Assembly (NCBI RefSeq): GCF_900107195.1
Contig: NZ_FNPB01000006.1
Span: 124,001-188,000 of the forward strand
Direction: 5' to 3'
Length of the DNA stretch: 64,000 nt
Source of the DNA: Halobellus clavatus
GTDB lineage: Archaea; Halobacteriota; Halobacteria; Halobacteriales; Haloferacaceae
Shown here: positions 26,166 through 35,082 of the stretch, in pieces
Position numbering within the stretch: position 1 is the first letter of the stretch
Layout of the letters: every line of letters starts with the position of its first letter
The notes under the pieces: model-generated
Database searches by the model: none
What the model saw: the letters and a program-made list of their open reading frames with translations, nothing else
Told to the model about the DNA's origin: nothing
Made by a program: the position numbers and the translations under genes

Positions 26166-26377
26166 ACACGAACTCCACTATTCGGGCATAAGACAATTAG
26201 CACCTGCGTATCAGGACTGATATTCGACGCGGAAGCGGAGCGTAATTCACTTGCGACGTGTCTCTTTCTCCGGTCCCGCACTCCGCTGATTGTCACCCAC
26301 CGGACCGCCGGCTATGGCGGTACCCGCCCACCGCCGATTCCAGACGGTACTATATCCTTCGAGACTCTGCCGGACGT

Positions 26378-27025
26378 ATGGACGCCGAGGCGCTGAGAAC
26401 CCGTCTGGAAGCCGACGAGGCGGAAGCATTGGCTCGACTCGGATCGGAACAGTTCCTTCGCGCACTGGCGGGCGGTGACCCACGACCGGGGCCGCTGCTC
26501 GACGCCGCCGCAGAGAGCGAACACGCCGCACGCGAGACCTTCAGCCAGTGGGTCGACGACGAGTCCGACACTGAGGCCCGGGCCGTCTTCGAGTCGGTCG
26601 TCGAACAGGAGCACGACCACCGCGAGCGCGTCGTCGACGAACTTGACGAGTGGGACCCCGACGACGGCGGGCCGGGGCCGATGCACGCGTACCTTCGAGC
26701 CCGGGAGTCGACGCTTCAGCGGGTCGCCGGTGGGCTGATCGGCCGGCCACTCGTGACGCTGCAGACCCACGCCCGACTGATCGACTTCTTCGCCGGACGG
26801 CAGGGAGCGGCCGCGGCCCGCCGCGCCAGCCTCTTCGATGACCTCCGCGCAGAGACCGCTGCGGTGCTCGACGAGGGGCTCACACTCCTGGACGAGCGGT
26901 GTGTGACGGACGAGGACTGGGAGACCGCCAGGATGGTCGCGGGGTACGCGATTCGAGTCGCCGGCGACGACGCCGCCGACGCGCTCCGGGCGCAGGGAAT
27001 CGATCCCGCATCCATCGATGAGTGA
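26378..27025 (+). CDS. Rubrerythrin-like ferritin-fold protein
   Basis: A 215-residue helical acidic protein. Two ExxH-type motifs, about 34 residues apart, suggest a four-helix bundle with di-iron ligands: AAESEHAARETF (about residue 50) and VVEQEHDHRERV (about residue 84). A later helix contains TLQTHARLIDFFAGRQG. No rubredoxin domain is attached, so it would be an erythrin-type protein if it binds iron. ATG 26378 is preferred over the non-acidic extension to 26258. It overlaps the next gene by 8 bases, implying coupling. Confidence 0.65.
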   Translation: MDAEALRTRLEADEAEALARLGSEQFLRALAGGDPRPGPLLDAAAESEHAARETFSQWVDDESDTEARAVFESVVEQEHDHRERVVDELDEWDPDDGGPGPMHAYLRARESTLQRVAGGLIGRPLVTLQTHARLIDFFAGRQGAAAARRASLFDDLRAETAAVLDEGLTLLDERCVTDEDWETARMVAGYAIRVAGDDAADALRAQGIDPASIDE

Positions 27026-27314
27026 CGGGGGAGGTGCGGACCAAACGGCCGGATCGCTCCGAGGGCTCCCCCGGGAGGTGATCGAGGCGGGCACCCAGTT
27101 CGCGCTCTTCGCTGGCCTCTTCGGCTATCTGCTCGTCGGCAACTCACCCCGGTTCTCGCTGCTGGTGGTGTATCTGTGCGGGTACTCCGTAGTTCGGTTT
27201 CTGAACGACTTCGCGAGGCAGTACACACACCGCCCGACGTACGGACCGTTCACCGAAGGGCAAGTCCTCTCTATCCTCGTATTAGTCGTCGGTGGGACGT
27301 TTCTGTTAGGATGA
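27018..27314 (+). CDS. Two-helix membrane protein
   Basis: A 98-residue protein with an acidic head, then FALFAGLFGYLLVG and FSLLVVYLCGYSVVRFLN, and a third hydrophobic stretch at the C terminus (VLSILVLVVGGTFLLG). Its ATG lies inside the end of the ferritin-fold gene (8-base overlap), so the two are co-translated and may work together. No family function is recognised. Confidence 0.72.
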   Translation: MSDGGGADQTAGSLRGLPREVIEAGTQFALFAGLFGYLLVGNSPRFSLLVVYLCGYSVVRFLNDFARQYTHRPTYGPFTEGQVLSILVLVVGGTFLLG

Positions 27315-27465
27315 GACGCAGGACTCCGGTGGGCGATCCCCAGCGGACTGTTGTCGAATACCGCCGCGCGCTGGTACAGAACTCCGCCGCGAGACTGCTT
27401 TCGTCGGTCCCGGCTTCACGTCCCAATCGGGGTTTCGAAGCCGGTGAGGACGAGCTTCCGGCGGC

Positions 27466-28698
27466 TCAGTCGAACAGTTCCTCGCCGTCGACCATCCGCG
27501 ACTCGACGGCGTCCATATCGAGCGTCACCCCGAGTCCCGGCCGTTCGGGAACCTCGATCGAGCCGTCCTCGATGACGGTCTCCTCGACGAGTTCGTCCCA
27601 CCAGCCCAGTTCGTAGGAGTGGTACTCGACGGCCAGCGCGTTCGGGATCGCCGCACCGACGTGCGCTGCGGCCATCGTCGCGACCGGCGAGGCGACGTTG
27701 TGCATCGCCACAGGGACGTAGTACTGATTCGCGACGTCGGCGACCTTCCGCGTCTCGCGCATCCCGCCAACCTTCGGGAGATCGGGCGCGACGATGTCGA
27801 CGGCGCCGTTCTCGATCAGCCGACGCGCTTCGGTGACGCGGTATCTGTTCTCCCCGACGGCTATCGGCGTCGTCGTGGATTTCGTGACCTCTTCTTGGAC
27901 CTCAAGATTCTCCGGCGGGACGGGGTCTTCGAGCCACCAGACGTCGTAGTCCTCGATGGCGGCCGCGAGCCGTTTCGCGGACCCGCCCGAGAACGTCCAG
28001 TGGCAGTCGAACGCCACGTCCGCGCGGTCCTTCACGCGCTCTGTGACCTGCTCGACGATCTCGGCTTTGTGCCGGATTTCGCCCGGTCGCAAGTGGCGGT
28101 TGGCGCGGTCCTTCTCGAGGCCGGAGGGCACGTCGAGGTCGAACTTCAGCGCGTCGTATCCCAACTCCTCGACGACGCGCTCGGCCTCGTCGGCACAGGC
28201 CTCGGGATCGGCTTCCGCCTCGGTGTGGCAGTCGCAGTAGACCCGCATCTCGTCGCGGTACTTGCCGCCCAGTAGCTGATAGGCCGGGATCTCGAGGATC
28301 TTTCCCGCGAGGTCGTGCAGCGCGACTTCGATGCCCGAGATGGCGGTGACGGTCACGCCCTCGATCGATCCCTCACCGGACATCTTCTGTATCAAGTGTT
28401 CGTAGAGCCGATCGATGTCGAGGGGGTTCTCCCCGACGACCATCGGTTTCATCCGCTCGATGAGTTCGGGGACCCCGGCTCCCCAGTAGGCCTCGCCCGT
28501 CCCGACGATGCCGGCGTCGGTGTACACCCGGACCAGCGTCCACGGGAAGTTGCCGTCGACCATCGTGGTCTGGACGTCGGTGATCTCCACGTCGCGGCCC
28601 CCGCCCCGCTTGGCGGTCGCACCCATCGTCTCCGCGGAGAGTTCCCGCATCGTGTACTCCGCGTTCGGGTCGTGCAAGTCGGCGTAGTCGATTCCCAT
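27466..28698 (-). CDS. gad: D-gluconate dehydratase (enolase superfamily)
   Basis: A 410-residue mandelate-racemase-group enzyme. Metal ligands are visible as D in AFDCHWTFSGG, E in WWLEDPVPPENLE and E in PIAVGENRYRV, with the C-terminal catalytic His in AMHNVASPVATM. The N terminus (MGIDYADLHDPNAEY...) closely resembles, from memory, haloarchaeal gluconate dehydratase of the semiphosphorylative Entner-Doudoroff pathway. A related sugar-acid dehydratase (xylonate, for example) is the main alternative, and substrate cannot be proven from sequence. It is monocistronic in this window. Confidence 0.8.
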   Translation of the reverse strand: MGIDYADLHDPNAEYTMRELSAETMGATAKRGGGRDVEITDVQTTMVDGNFPWTLVRVYTDAGIVGTGEAYWGAGVPELIERMKPMVVGENPLDIDRLYEHLIQKMSGEGSIEGVTVTAISGIEVALHDLAGKILEIPAYQLLGGKYRDEMRVYCDCHTEAEADPEACADEAERVVEELGYDALKFDLDVPSGLEKDRANRHLRPGEIRHKAEIVEQVTERVKDRADVAFDCHWTFSGGSAKRLAAAIEDYDVWWLEDPVPPENLEVQEEVTKSTTTPIAVGENRYRVTEARRLIENGAVDIVAPDLPKVGGMRETRKVADVANQYYVPVAMHNVASPVATMAAAHVGAAIPNALAVEYHSYELGWWDELVEETVIEDGSIEVPERPGLGVTLDMDAVESRMVDGEELFD

Positions 28699-28740
28699 AC
28701 GAGCTAATTTACTCGATATGAGGTAAATCTTTGGAGACGG

Positions 28741-29304
28741 TCACTGCTCGGGCTTCCGGCCGATCCCGATTCCCGTTCCCGCCTGCGAGCGGTAGTGAAG
28801 GCTCGCTGAGATCAGGAAGCTCAGGACGATGAGCGCCGCCCAGCCGATGTCGGGGAAGAGTCCGAACGGGAAGACGTCGAACGCGGCGACGACGACCAGA
28901 AGCAGGCTCACCACCCCGAGCGCGAAGTAGTACTCGTGCCAGGGGATGTCGTTGCCACGGACGACGTCGAGGTAAATGTTGATCTCCTCTTTCATCAGCG
29001 TCGGCTCGACCGTCCCCCGGTCTTTGTCGTACACGACGAGACCGGCGCTGTGGAGTTTGGGCAGGTGCAACTGTTGCAGTGCCGTGTACGCTGACTTGCG
29101 CTCCTCGCTCGCGACATCCCCGGCCGCCGTACCGTTCTCGGCGCCGGCGACGCACTCGGCCAGTATGCCGATCTCGTACGTTTCGTTCCTGGACAGTTCG
29201 CGGAGGACGGTCCGCCGGCGTGGGTTCGCCAGTATCTCGAAGAGTACCTCCTCCGTGAGGTTCTCCGGTTCCTCGGGTTCGGGGGCCTCGGAGAGCCGTT
29301 CCAT
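28741..29304 (-). CDS. DUF7344 winged-helix protein with C-terminal membrane anchor
   Basis: A 187-residue protein. Residues about 15-100 are a DUF7344 winged helix: LFEILANPRRRTVLRELS, YTALQQLHLPKLHSAGLVVYDKDRGTVE. Two transmembrane helices follow (YYFALGVVSLLLVVVAAF and IGWAALIVLSFLISASL). A membrane-tethered HTH like this could couple a membrane state to transcription; that is inference. I chose ATG 29304 over GTG 29325 because a TATA box lies 28 bases upstream of the ATG but would sit almost on the GTG. A paralogue occurs at 31095-31631. Confidence 0.85.
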   Translation of the reverse strand: MERLSEAPEPEEPENLTEEVLFEILANPRRRTVLRELSRNETYEIGILAECVAGAENGTAAGDVASEERKSAYTALQQLHLPKLHSAGLVVYDKDRGTVEPTLMKEEINIYLDVVRGNDIPWHEYYFALGVVSLLLVVVAAFDVFPFGLFPDIGWAALIVLSFLISASLHYRSQAGTGIGIGRKPEQ

Positions 29305-29327
29305 CTCGAGGCTGGGGGAAGTCACAC

Positions 29328-29336
29328 TATTATATG
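29328..29336 (-). promoter_or_regulatory. TATA box for the DUF7344 gene
   Basis: On the minus strand this reads CATATAATA, centred about 28 bases upstream of the ATG at 29304. It supports the shorter start for that gene and a leaderless transcript. Confidence 0.6.
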
Positions 29337-29470
29337 ATCCTTTGATAGTATAAGTGTCCCTGTTAATAACAACCGGTTGTGATTTTCGGCCGAGGATTTC
29401 ACCACACGGAAGCCGAGAAGCAAGTTCTAATCGGTGATTAGCTAACGCTCACGGGGGGGAAGGACGTCCG

Positions 29471-30310
29471 ATGAAAACCGCGAACCCTCGTCGATTCAAC
29501 TGGAGGCGACCGGAGTACACCGGCCAGAACCGGTGTCTCCCGTGTACGGTAGTCAACATAGTAATCGCCGCAACAGTGACTGTCGGCCTCGCCGCGGTGA
29601 GTCCCCCGGCGGCGGCCGCCTTCGCTGCCGTGGGGGTCGCGGCGATCTACTTCCGCGGGTACTTGATTCCCGGGACGCCGGCGCTGACGAAGCGGTACCT
29701 GCCCGACGCGGTGCGCCGACTGTTCGAACACGACTCCACACTGCCGGCGTTCGACTCGGACTCCACCGACGCCGTCGACGTCGAGCGGTTCCTCGTGGAG
29801 GCCGGCGCGCTCGAACGCTGCCGCGGCGACGAGGACCTCTGCCTCTCGCAGGGGTTCAGAGAGGCCTGGAACGACCGGCTCGAATCGCTCGAGACGGCCG
29901 AGACGTCGACGATCGGTCCGCTCTTCGACGGCCTCGACGTCGAGGGACCGATTCGGACCGACGCCCGTCCGAACGCCTTCGTCGCGCTGGTCGACGCGGG
30001 GCACCTCGGCCAGTGGGAGTCTGAGACCGCCTTCCTGGCGGATCTCGCCGCCGACGCGGAACTCCGCATCCGCGTCGGAAACTGGGCGGAGGTTCCGTAC
30101 CGAACGCGGCTGGAACTCCTCGGGGCACTCCGAATCTGGCTAGATCACTGCCCGGACTGCGGCGGGGTGGTCTCGCTCGACGAGGGGACGGTCGAGTCCT
30201 GCTGCCGGTCGGTCGACGTGGTCGCGGCGACCTGTGACGACTGCGGGACTCGGCTGTTCGAGGCGCGACTCCCTCCGGGCGGCCTCCGGATGGAATCTCA
30301 GCGGGCGTGA
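29471..30310 (+). CDS. Membrane-anchored zinc-ribbon hypothetical protein
   Basis: A 279-residue protein. Two close hydrophobic segments near the N terminus (VNIVIAATVTVGLAAVS and AAFAAVGVAAIYFRG) anchor a cytoplasmic acidic domain. The C terminus holds two CxxC pairs (DHCPDCGG and ATCDDCGT) plus a CC pair, fitting one or two zinc ribbons. The middle (residues 85-205) is alpha-helical and acidic. Haloarchaea have similar membrane zinc-ribbon proteins without assigned function. It is divergent from the DUF7344 gene, with about 165 bases between their starts. Confidence 0.75.
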   Translation: MKTANPRRFNWRRPEYTGQNRCLPCTVVNIVIAATVTVGLAAVSPPAAAAFAAVGVAAIYFRGYLIPGTPALTKRYLPDAVRRLFEHDSTLPAFDSDSTDAVDVERFLVEAGALERCRGDEDLCLSQGFREAWNDRLESLETAETSTIGPLFDGLDVEGPIRTDARPNAFVALVDAGHLGQWESETAFLADLAADAELRIRVGNWAEVPYRTRLELLGALRIWLDHCPDCGGVVSLDEGTVESCCRSVDVVAATCDDCGTRLFEARLPPGGLRMESQRA

Positions 30311-30352
30311 TCCGGCCCGCGTCCCGTCCGTTCGCCGTTCCCCTTCGGTCAG

Positions 30353-30982
30353 TCAGTCCGGCTGTTCTTCGAGCACGAACGCGAAGTACGGCCGCATCGC
30401 GCGTCGCGCCTCGGCCCACTGCCGAGTGTCGTGGAGTTCGACCCCGAGGAGGTACCGGGCGGGTTCCGGCCCGTAGCCCGACTGCCCCGAGCGGGGCTTC
30501 TCGGGGTACGTCGGGTCCTGAAGCGCCGCCCTGAGTTCGTACAGTTGGGCCCGCTGCAGCGGAGTCCAGTAGTCGCCGCCGGTCTTGTGTTCGAGCCACC
30601 CGCGCGTGCTCGCCGACGCGTATCGCGGGTCGATACCGGCGACCTCCGCCCGCCGAGCGAAGGCGGACTCGACGGCCGACCAGTCCGCCGCCGCGACGCG
30701 GTCCGGGTCGATCTCCCCCCAGACCCGACACGCGTCCTCGACGGCGTCTTTCTCCCAAAGGGCGTCGACGTACGCCACCGCTGCCTCGCGCACCTCGCCC
30801 GCATCAAGGTGGGCGAACTGCCGGCGATCGACGTCGGCGAAGGCCTCGATGGCCTCCTCGCGGTCACGCTCGTCGTGGGCGATGAACCCCGCACAGAGCC
30901 GGTCCGCCAGGAACTGCGCGGACCCCTCGTCGGTCGACTCGATCGCCGGCGATTGATTCGGTCGCAGTGGACGCTCTCCCAT
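30353..30982 (-). CDS. Helical repeat-like haloarchaeal hypothetical protein
   Basis: A 209-residue acidic protein made largely of helices (FLADRLCAGFIAHDERDREEAIEAF, EVREAAVAYVDALWEKDAV, VESAFARRAEV). It is reminiscent of TPR-like packing but without a clean repeat. The C-terminal part includes YLLGVELHDTRQWAEARRAMRPYFAF. No signal peptide, cofactor motif or membrane span. Its stop faces the zinc-ribbon gene convergently. Function unknown. Confidence 0.7.
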   Translation of the reverse strand: MGERPLRPNQSPAIESTDEGSAQFLADRLCAGFIAHDERDREEAIEAFADVDRRQFAHLDAGEVREAAVAYVDALWEKDAVEDACRVWGEIDPDRVAAADWSAVESAFARRAEVAGIDPRYASASTRGWLEHKTGGDYWTPLQRAQLYELRAALQDPTYPEKPRSGQSGYGPEPARYLLGVELHDTRQWAEARRAMRPYFAFVLEEQPD

Positions 30983-31094
30983 AGCCTACCTGCGCTTGCC
31001 CACTCGTCAATGATAAGCCTTCAGGTCCGAATATCACCCCCGAGAATGCCTGAAACGTTCGAATCACGCACGACAAGAGTGGAATTTCCCCGGC

Positions 31095-31631
31095 TCACTC
31101 GAAGTGCGACAGGTAGAGCCAGCGTCGCGTCCAGAGCTGATATAGCGTCGACCCCGCGATGAGCGCAAGAAAGAGACTGGCGAAGACGAGCGGGTCGATC
31201 GCGGAGACGAGCGGCACGCCGGTCAGCGAAAGGACCACGAGAAACAGCGCCATCGTCCCGAGGCTTCGGTAGTACGACGCCCAACTCACGCCGTACTTCG
31301 TCACGACTTCCATATACTGATCGACTTTCCGGGCGAACCGACAGAGCCGGATCGTCTTGCGATCGGAATCGTAGTCGACGACGCCGGCCGAGTCGAGCTT
31401 CGGCAGGTGGCTCTGGTGTAGCGAGATGTACACGCTGTCGCGGATGTTCCGCGGCGCGGGGGTCTGCCCCGTCTCGGACTCAGCGATCTCCTCGGCGAGG
31501 TCGCGCAGCATCACCTCCCGGCGGTGGTCCTGCAGACACTCGATGACGCGCCGGCGGCGGTCGTTCCGGAGGATGTCGTGGATGTCTGTCTCAGAAAGGA
31601 TGGACTCAGGATGCGAGGTGCGGAGGCTCAT
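31095..31631 (-). CDS. DUF7344 winged-helix protein with C-terminal membrane anchor
   Basis: A 178-residue paralogue of 28741-29304. The winged helix lies in residues 15-95 (DIHDILRNDRRRRVIECLQ, RDSVYISLHQSHLPKLDSAGVVDYD), followed by two membrane helices (LGTMALFLVVLSLTGVP and LVFASLFLALIAGSTLYQLW). It is transcribed divergently from the secreted-protein cluster that begins at 32053, from the other side of a 420-base intergenic region. It is therefore the best positional candidate for that cluster's regulator; no direct evidence is available. Confidence 0.85.
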   Translation of the reverse strand: MSLRTSHPESILSETDIHDILRNDRRRRVIECLQDHRREVMLRDLAEEIAESETGQTPAPRNIRDSVYISLHQSHLPKLDSAGVVDYDSDRKTIRLCRFARKVDQYMEVVTKYGVSWASYYRSLGTMALFLVVLSLTGVPLVSAIDPLVFASLFLALIAGSTLYQLWTRRWLYLSHFE

Positions 31632-32052
31632 ACGATACTGAGACGCTACGCGTCGGCAAGCGCATAGTAATCATCCCGTTGAACGGCTGATTCGATGGTT
31701 GAACCGTCGCTTAAAACCGTGATGGATCGACGTTTTCACGGCGAAACTCCGGTAATGACCCATTTCCGACGGCGCTCACCGGGAATGACGACAATACTAT
31801 GCGCGTCTCGGTGAGACACCGCTTTCGAGACCCGCTCACCCGAATTCGGACAGGAGCCGTCTCGGAAACGGCCCGTTAATCCCTCGAGAGGGCCGTTAAC
31901 CTAGAAAATTCGCGATTAGCTATGGGGGTATCCACAGTGGGGGTAGATGCGAAACGACCCACGCTGGACGCCGCGGCCGCCCCGTCTCCGAACGGGAGCT
32001 GCGACGGCGGTTCGACTCCGCCGGTGGGCATCCCCCACGGGGGAGCAAAACC
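31632..32052. promoter_or_regulatory. Divergent regulatory region of the SipW/TasA-like cluster
   Basis: 420 bases without a gene. It has direct repeats that could be operators: CCGGTAATGAC at 31749-31759 and CCGGGAATGAC at 31779-31789, and two copies of CCGTTAA around 31873-31899, about 20 bases apart, flanking CCCTCGAGAGGG. The last 70 bases form the structured leader described separately. No unambiguous TATA box is visible. The length is unusual for a genome this compact. Confidence 0.5.
31981..32044 (+). promoter_or_regulatory. Structured leader element, copy A
   Basis: Three consecutive hairpins: CCCGT-CTCCGA-ACGGG (31981-31996), then a 6-bp stem with a 7-nt loop, CGGCGG-TTCGACT-CCGCCG (32005-32023), then TCCCC...GGGGA (32031-32044). 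The middle hairpin is identical in form to a tRNA T-arm. The element ends 9 bases before the ATG of gene 32053. Copies B and C precede the next two genes. It is probably a 5'-UTR RNA structure; function unknown. Confidence 0.65.
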
Positions 32053-33057
32053 ATGACAGAACGGTTCGAAATCTCACGACGGAAGGCACTGGCGGCACTC
32101 GGAACGATCGGCGTCGCGTCCGCGGGCGCGGGTCTCGGTACGAGCGCGCTGTTCTCCGATCAGGAAACGTTCGAGGACAACACGATCACGGCGGGGACCC
32201 TCGATATGACGGTCACTGCGACGCAGGTCGCGAACAGTTCGGACGCCCCCGGCGAGATCTACTACGACAACCTCGGCCTCCAATCCACGATCGGCGCGTC
32301 GCCCGGCGACGGCGACGGCATCCGACTCGAGGCCGACGACGTCAAGCCCGGCGATTGGGTGGTCTACTGCTTCGAGATCGACGTCGAGGACAACCCCGGC
32401 TACGTGACGATTCACGCGGACAACCTCCTCGAGAGCGGCGGAGCCAACCCCGAGCCCGAGCAGGAGGCAGAGGGTGACAGCGGCAACAGCGCCGACCTGG
32501 GCGAGGCCCTACTCGTGACCCACTGGGGGACATTCAACGGGACTGACCCGGCCTATGACGGCAACGGCACCGTCACGAACGCCGGTGATGTCGCGAATAA
32601 TATGCTCACCGACCTCGAGAATCTCGACAGCACGACGAACAACGCGGGCGGCGTTGCGGTGGGCGCGTACGGCGCCCCGACCGACCTCGACGGCAACGCG
32701 ACAGTGGGCAGCGACTCCGTCCACTACACGAACCTCCGCGAATTCGTCGAGACGTACGACACGGATCCGACGAGCGCACCATTCAACAACACGAACCAAC
32801 CGCCGAACAGCTCGGGCGTCCTCATCCGCAGCGACGACGCCAACAGCACGAACAATCCCGACGCGCCGCAACTCGTCGGCGGCGCGAACACCACCGGTCC
32901 CGGGACGTTCACCTACTACATGCTGGTCGAGCTCCCCTTCGACGTCGGCAACGAGGTCCAGGGCGACAGCGTCCAGTTCGACCTCGGCTGGAGCACCGAA
33001 CAGACCCGCAACAACGACGACCCGCGTAGCGGGATCAGCTTCAACAACTCGAGCTAG
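32053..33057 (+). CDS. SipW-type secreted protein, TasA/camelysin-like (A)
   Basis: A 334-residue exported acidic protein. The N terminus has a twin-Arg (ISRRKALAALGTIG) and hydrophobic core ending in GTSALFSDQETFEDN...AGTLDM, the SipW-type signal pattern. The mature part has DVKPGDWVVYCFEI and DNPGYVTIHADN, an acidic (N)PEPEQEAEGD segment and a C-terminal GNEVQGDSVQFDLGW...EQTRNND motif shared with neighbours. It has many N-glycosylation sequons (for example NSS, NGT, NAT, NST, NTT). I infer a structural fibre or matrix subunit processed by the peptidase at 37978-39129. It is the first gene of the cluster. Confidence 0.85.
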   Translation: MTERFEISRRKALAALGTIGVASAGAGLGTSALFSDQETFEDNTITAGTLDMTVTATQVANSSDAPGEIYYDNLGLQSTIGASPGDGDGIRLEADDVKPGDWVVYCFEIDVEDNPGYVTIHADNLLESGGANPEPEQEAEGDSGNSADLGEALLVTHWGTFNGTDPAYDGNGTVTNAGDVANNMLTDLENLDSTTNNAGGVAVGAYGAPTDLDGNATVGSDSVHYTNLREFVETYDTDPTSAPFNNTNQPPNSSGVLIRSDDANSTNNPDAPQLVGGANTTGPGTFTYYMLVELPFDVGNEVQGDSVQFDLGWSTEQTRNNDDPRSGISFNNSS

Positions 33058-33121
33058 ACACTCGACCCCCAACCCACTCGGAGCACGGTTCGACTCGGTG
33101 CGATCGTGACGCGACGTTCTG

Positions 33122-33200
33122 GGGGTCCCCCTCGGGGAGACCCCGTGCGAGATCGCGGAACGGCGGTTCGACTCCGCCGGTGGGCGTTCCCCGATCGGGG
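33122..33200 (+). promoter_or_regulatory. Structured leader element, copy B
   Basis: A strong hairpin with a 10-bp interrupted stem (33122-33144), then CGGCGG-TTCGACT-CCGCCG (33161-33179), then TCCCC-GAT-CGGGGA (33189-33201), in the same order as copy A. The first hairpin lies 65 bases after the stop of gene A and could double as a terminator or attenuator. The ATG of gene B follows about 42 bases later, with a GGAGGGAG ribosome-binding sequence. Confidence 0.65.
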
Positions 33201-33242
33201 ACGCGGTCCATACCGGGCCGCGACACTCGACGGAGGGAGACT

Positions 33243-35051
33243 ATGACAGAACACGAATTTGACCTCTCACGGCGATCGGTGCTCGGCGCACTCGGAGCCA
33301 TCGGCGCGGCGTCAGCGGGCGCTGGACTCGGTACCAGCGCGCTGTTCAGTGACGAAGAAACATTCGAGGACAACCGGCTCGTCGCTGGCGAACTCGACCT
33401 CAAGATGGACTGGGAGGAACACTACTCGTTCCCCCAGATCTACGGCGAGGGATTCGGCGATCCGACAGTCGGCCTCGATATCCGGGATACCCCTGCCGAC
33501 GGTTACCGCGCGTTCCCGCCGGGACTCGACGAGGAACAGGAGCCCTTTTTCTACGTGAACGAGGGCGACGTGCCGGAGTATATGCGCAAGACCTCGATCG
33601 AGGCGTTCCCCGACACCAACAACGACGGGACCGCGAACCTTTTCGATCTGGTCGGCTTCCCTGGCCGGCCAGGGATTGGGGAATCCGAGCCGTGTGAAGT
33701 CCTGGCAGATGTCGGCGGGGAGAGCGACGGACTCGGCGCGTACGCGGACCTGGAATCCGAAACGATCGGCCGGACGCAGAACGCCGACACGTATGCCGAC
33801 GGCGCCGAGGATCCGGTCCTCCCGCTGATAAACATCGGGGACGTCAAACCCGGCGACTTCGGCGAGATCACGTTCAGTCTGCACCTCTGTGACAACGACG
33901 GCTACGTGTGGATGAACGCCGACAACGTCGCGGCCGACGAGAACGGCGTGATGGAGCCCGAGTCGTCCGAGGAGGTCGAAGGCGACGTCGTCGAACTGCT
34001 CGACGAGATCCAGGTCGCCGCGTGGTACGACAACAACTGCAACAACCTCGTCGACATCGAGCCGGGCGAAGTCGACGTTATGGCCGTCGCGGACACCTCC
34101 GGGTCGATCGATACCGCCGAGAAGCAGAACCGACTCATCGAGGCCGCCAACGCCTTCGTCGAGACGCTCCCCACGGACGGATCGGTTCAGACTGGTCTCG
34201 TGACCTTCGGTGGCGGGACCGTCACCATCACGGACCAGCTCGGTCCCGTCACGCAGTTCCTGGATGGCAATGGGAACGGAGAAGTCGGGAACCGACTGAC
34301 CAGTTTCGGCGGCAACACGCCGATGGCGGGTGCGCTGGAGGCAGCGGAAGCGGAACTCAACAGTAGCGCCGCGCGACCGGGGGCGGACAAGATAATCCTC
34401 CTCGTGACCGACGGCGGGCCCAACTACGCCGAAAACGCCACGTACACCGTATCCACGAGCGACGCCTCCGTGAACCTCGGCCCGTACCCGGGTGGACGGA
34501 CGTCCCCCGGTGCGACGATCAATCAAGAAGAGATCGACGAGACGATCACCATCGCGCAGGGCATCGAATCGAGCGGGATCGATATTCTCACCGCCGGTGT
34601 CCTCACCGATACCGAAGCGGAGGCCGAGAACGTCGAGGGACCGGACAATCTCAACGCGATCCTCCGCCAGATCGCCGGGGCGGTGGAGGACTACTACAAC
34701 ACGGAGTTCGGGCCAGACCTCGTCACCGTCGCTCAACTCATCGCCGCACAGATCACCGCCGGCGACGAGGTGTTCCTCCGCGGGAGCCTCAGAGAGGCGT
34801 TGACAGAGCTGCAAAACGGCGACGGCGTGCCACTCGACGGCGGCCTCGAGACCGCTTTCGACGAGCTCGCGGACCCGGAGACCGACGCCGACCGCCAACC
34901 CTTCGACGCCTCCGCGACCTACTGCGTGGGCTTCTCCTGGTGGCTGCCGCACGCGGTCAGCAACGGAGTCCAATCGGACTCCGTGATGTTCGATCTGGGC
35001 TTCTACACCGAGCAGGCGCGGAACAACGACGGCAGCGGCCAACCCGCCTGA
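33243..35051 (+). CDS. SipW-type secreted protein with inserted vWA domain (B)
   Basis: A 602-residue exported protein. Residues 1-45 are a SipW-type signal with RR at 10-11 and GTSALFSDEETFEDN. Residues 50-265 are the N-terminal half of a TasA-like domain (GDVKPGDFGEITFSLHLCDN, ENGVMEPESSE, ELLDEIQVAAWYDNN). Residues about 277-515 are a von Willebrand factor A domain with an intact MIDAS DTSGS (D284, S286, S288). The TasA-like half resumes at about 535 (GDEVFLRGSLREAL...WWLP...QSDSVMFDLGFYTEQARNND). The vWA thus appears inserted into the fold. MIDAS suggests metal-dependent ligand binding, such as adhesion. Start is ATG 33243. Confidence 0.9.
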   Translation: MTEHEFDLSRRSVLGALGAIGAASAGAGLGTSALFSDEETFEDNRLVAGELDLKMDWEEHYSFPQIYGEGFGDPTVGLDIRDTPADGYRAFPPGLDEEQEPFFYVNEGDVPEYMRKTSIEAFPDTNNDGTANLFDLVGFPGRPGIGESEPCEVLADVGGESDGLGAYADLESETIGRTQNADTYADGAEDPVLPLINIGDVKPGDFGEITFSLHLCDNDGYVWMNADNVAADENGVMEPESSEEVEGDVVELLDEIQVAAWYDNNCNNLVDIEPGEVDVMAVADTSGSIDTAEKQNRLIEAANAFVETLPTDGSVQTGLVTFGGGTVTITDQLGPVTQFLDGNGNGEVGNRLTSFGGNTPMAGALEAAEAELNSSAARPGADKIILLVTDGGPNYAENATYTVSTSDASVNLGPYPGGRTSPGATINQEEIDETITIAQGIESSGIDILTAGVLTDTEAEAENVEGPDNLNAILRQIAGAVEDYYNTEFGPDLVTVAQLIAAQITAGDEVFLRGSLREALTELQNGDGVPLDGGLETAFDELADPETDADRQPFDASATYCVGFSWWLPHAVSNGVQSDSVMFDLGFYTEQARNNDGSGQPA

Positions 35052-35082
35052 GCGAACGGCTCATACGATCTCCCTTTGGACT

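Noticed and set aside
32004-32044. Possible tRNA gene (T-arm GGCGG-TTCGACT-CCGCC followed by GGTGGGC)
   Set aside because: No matching 5' acceptor strand, D-arm or anticodon arm upstream, and the motif recurs at 33161 and 35107 directly before paralogous start codons. Better read as a leader RNA element.
33312-35042. 576-codon open frame on the minus strand opposite gene B
   Set aside because: An antisense shadow typical of high-GC codon bias; the plus strand has a recognisable signal peptide, vWA MIDAS and family motifs.
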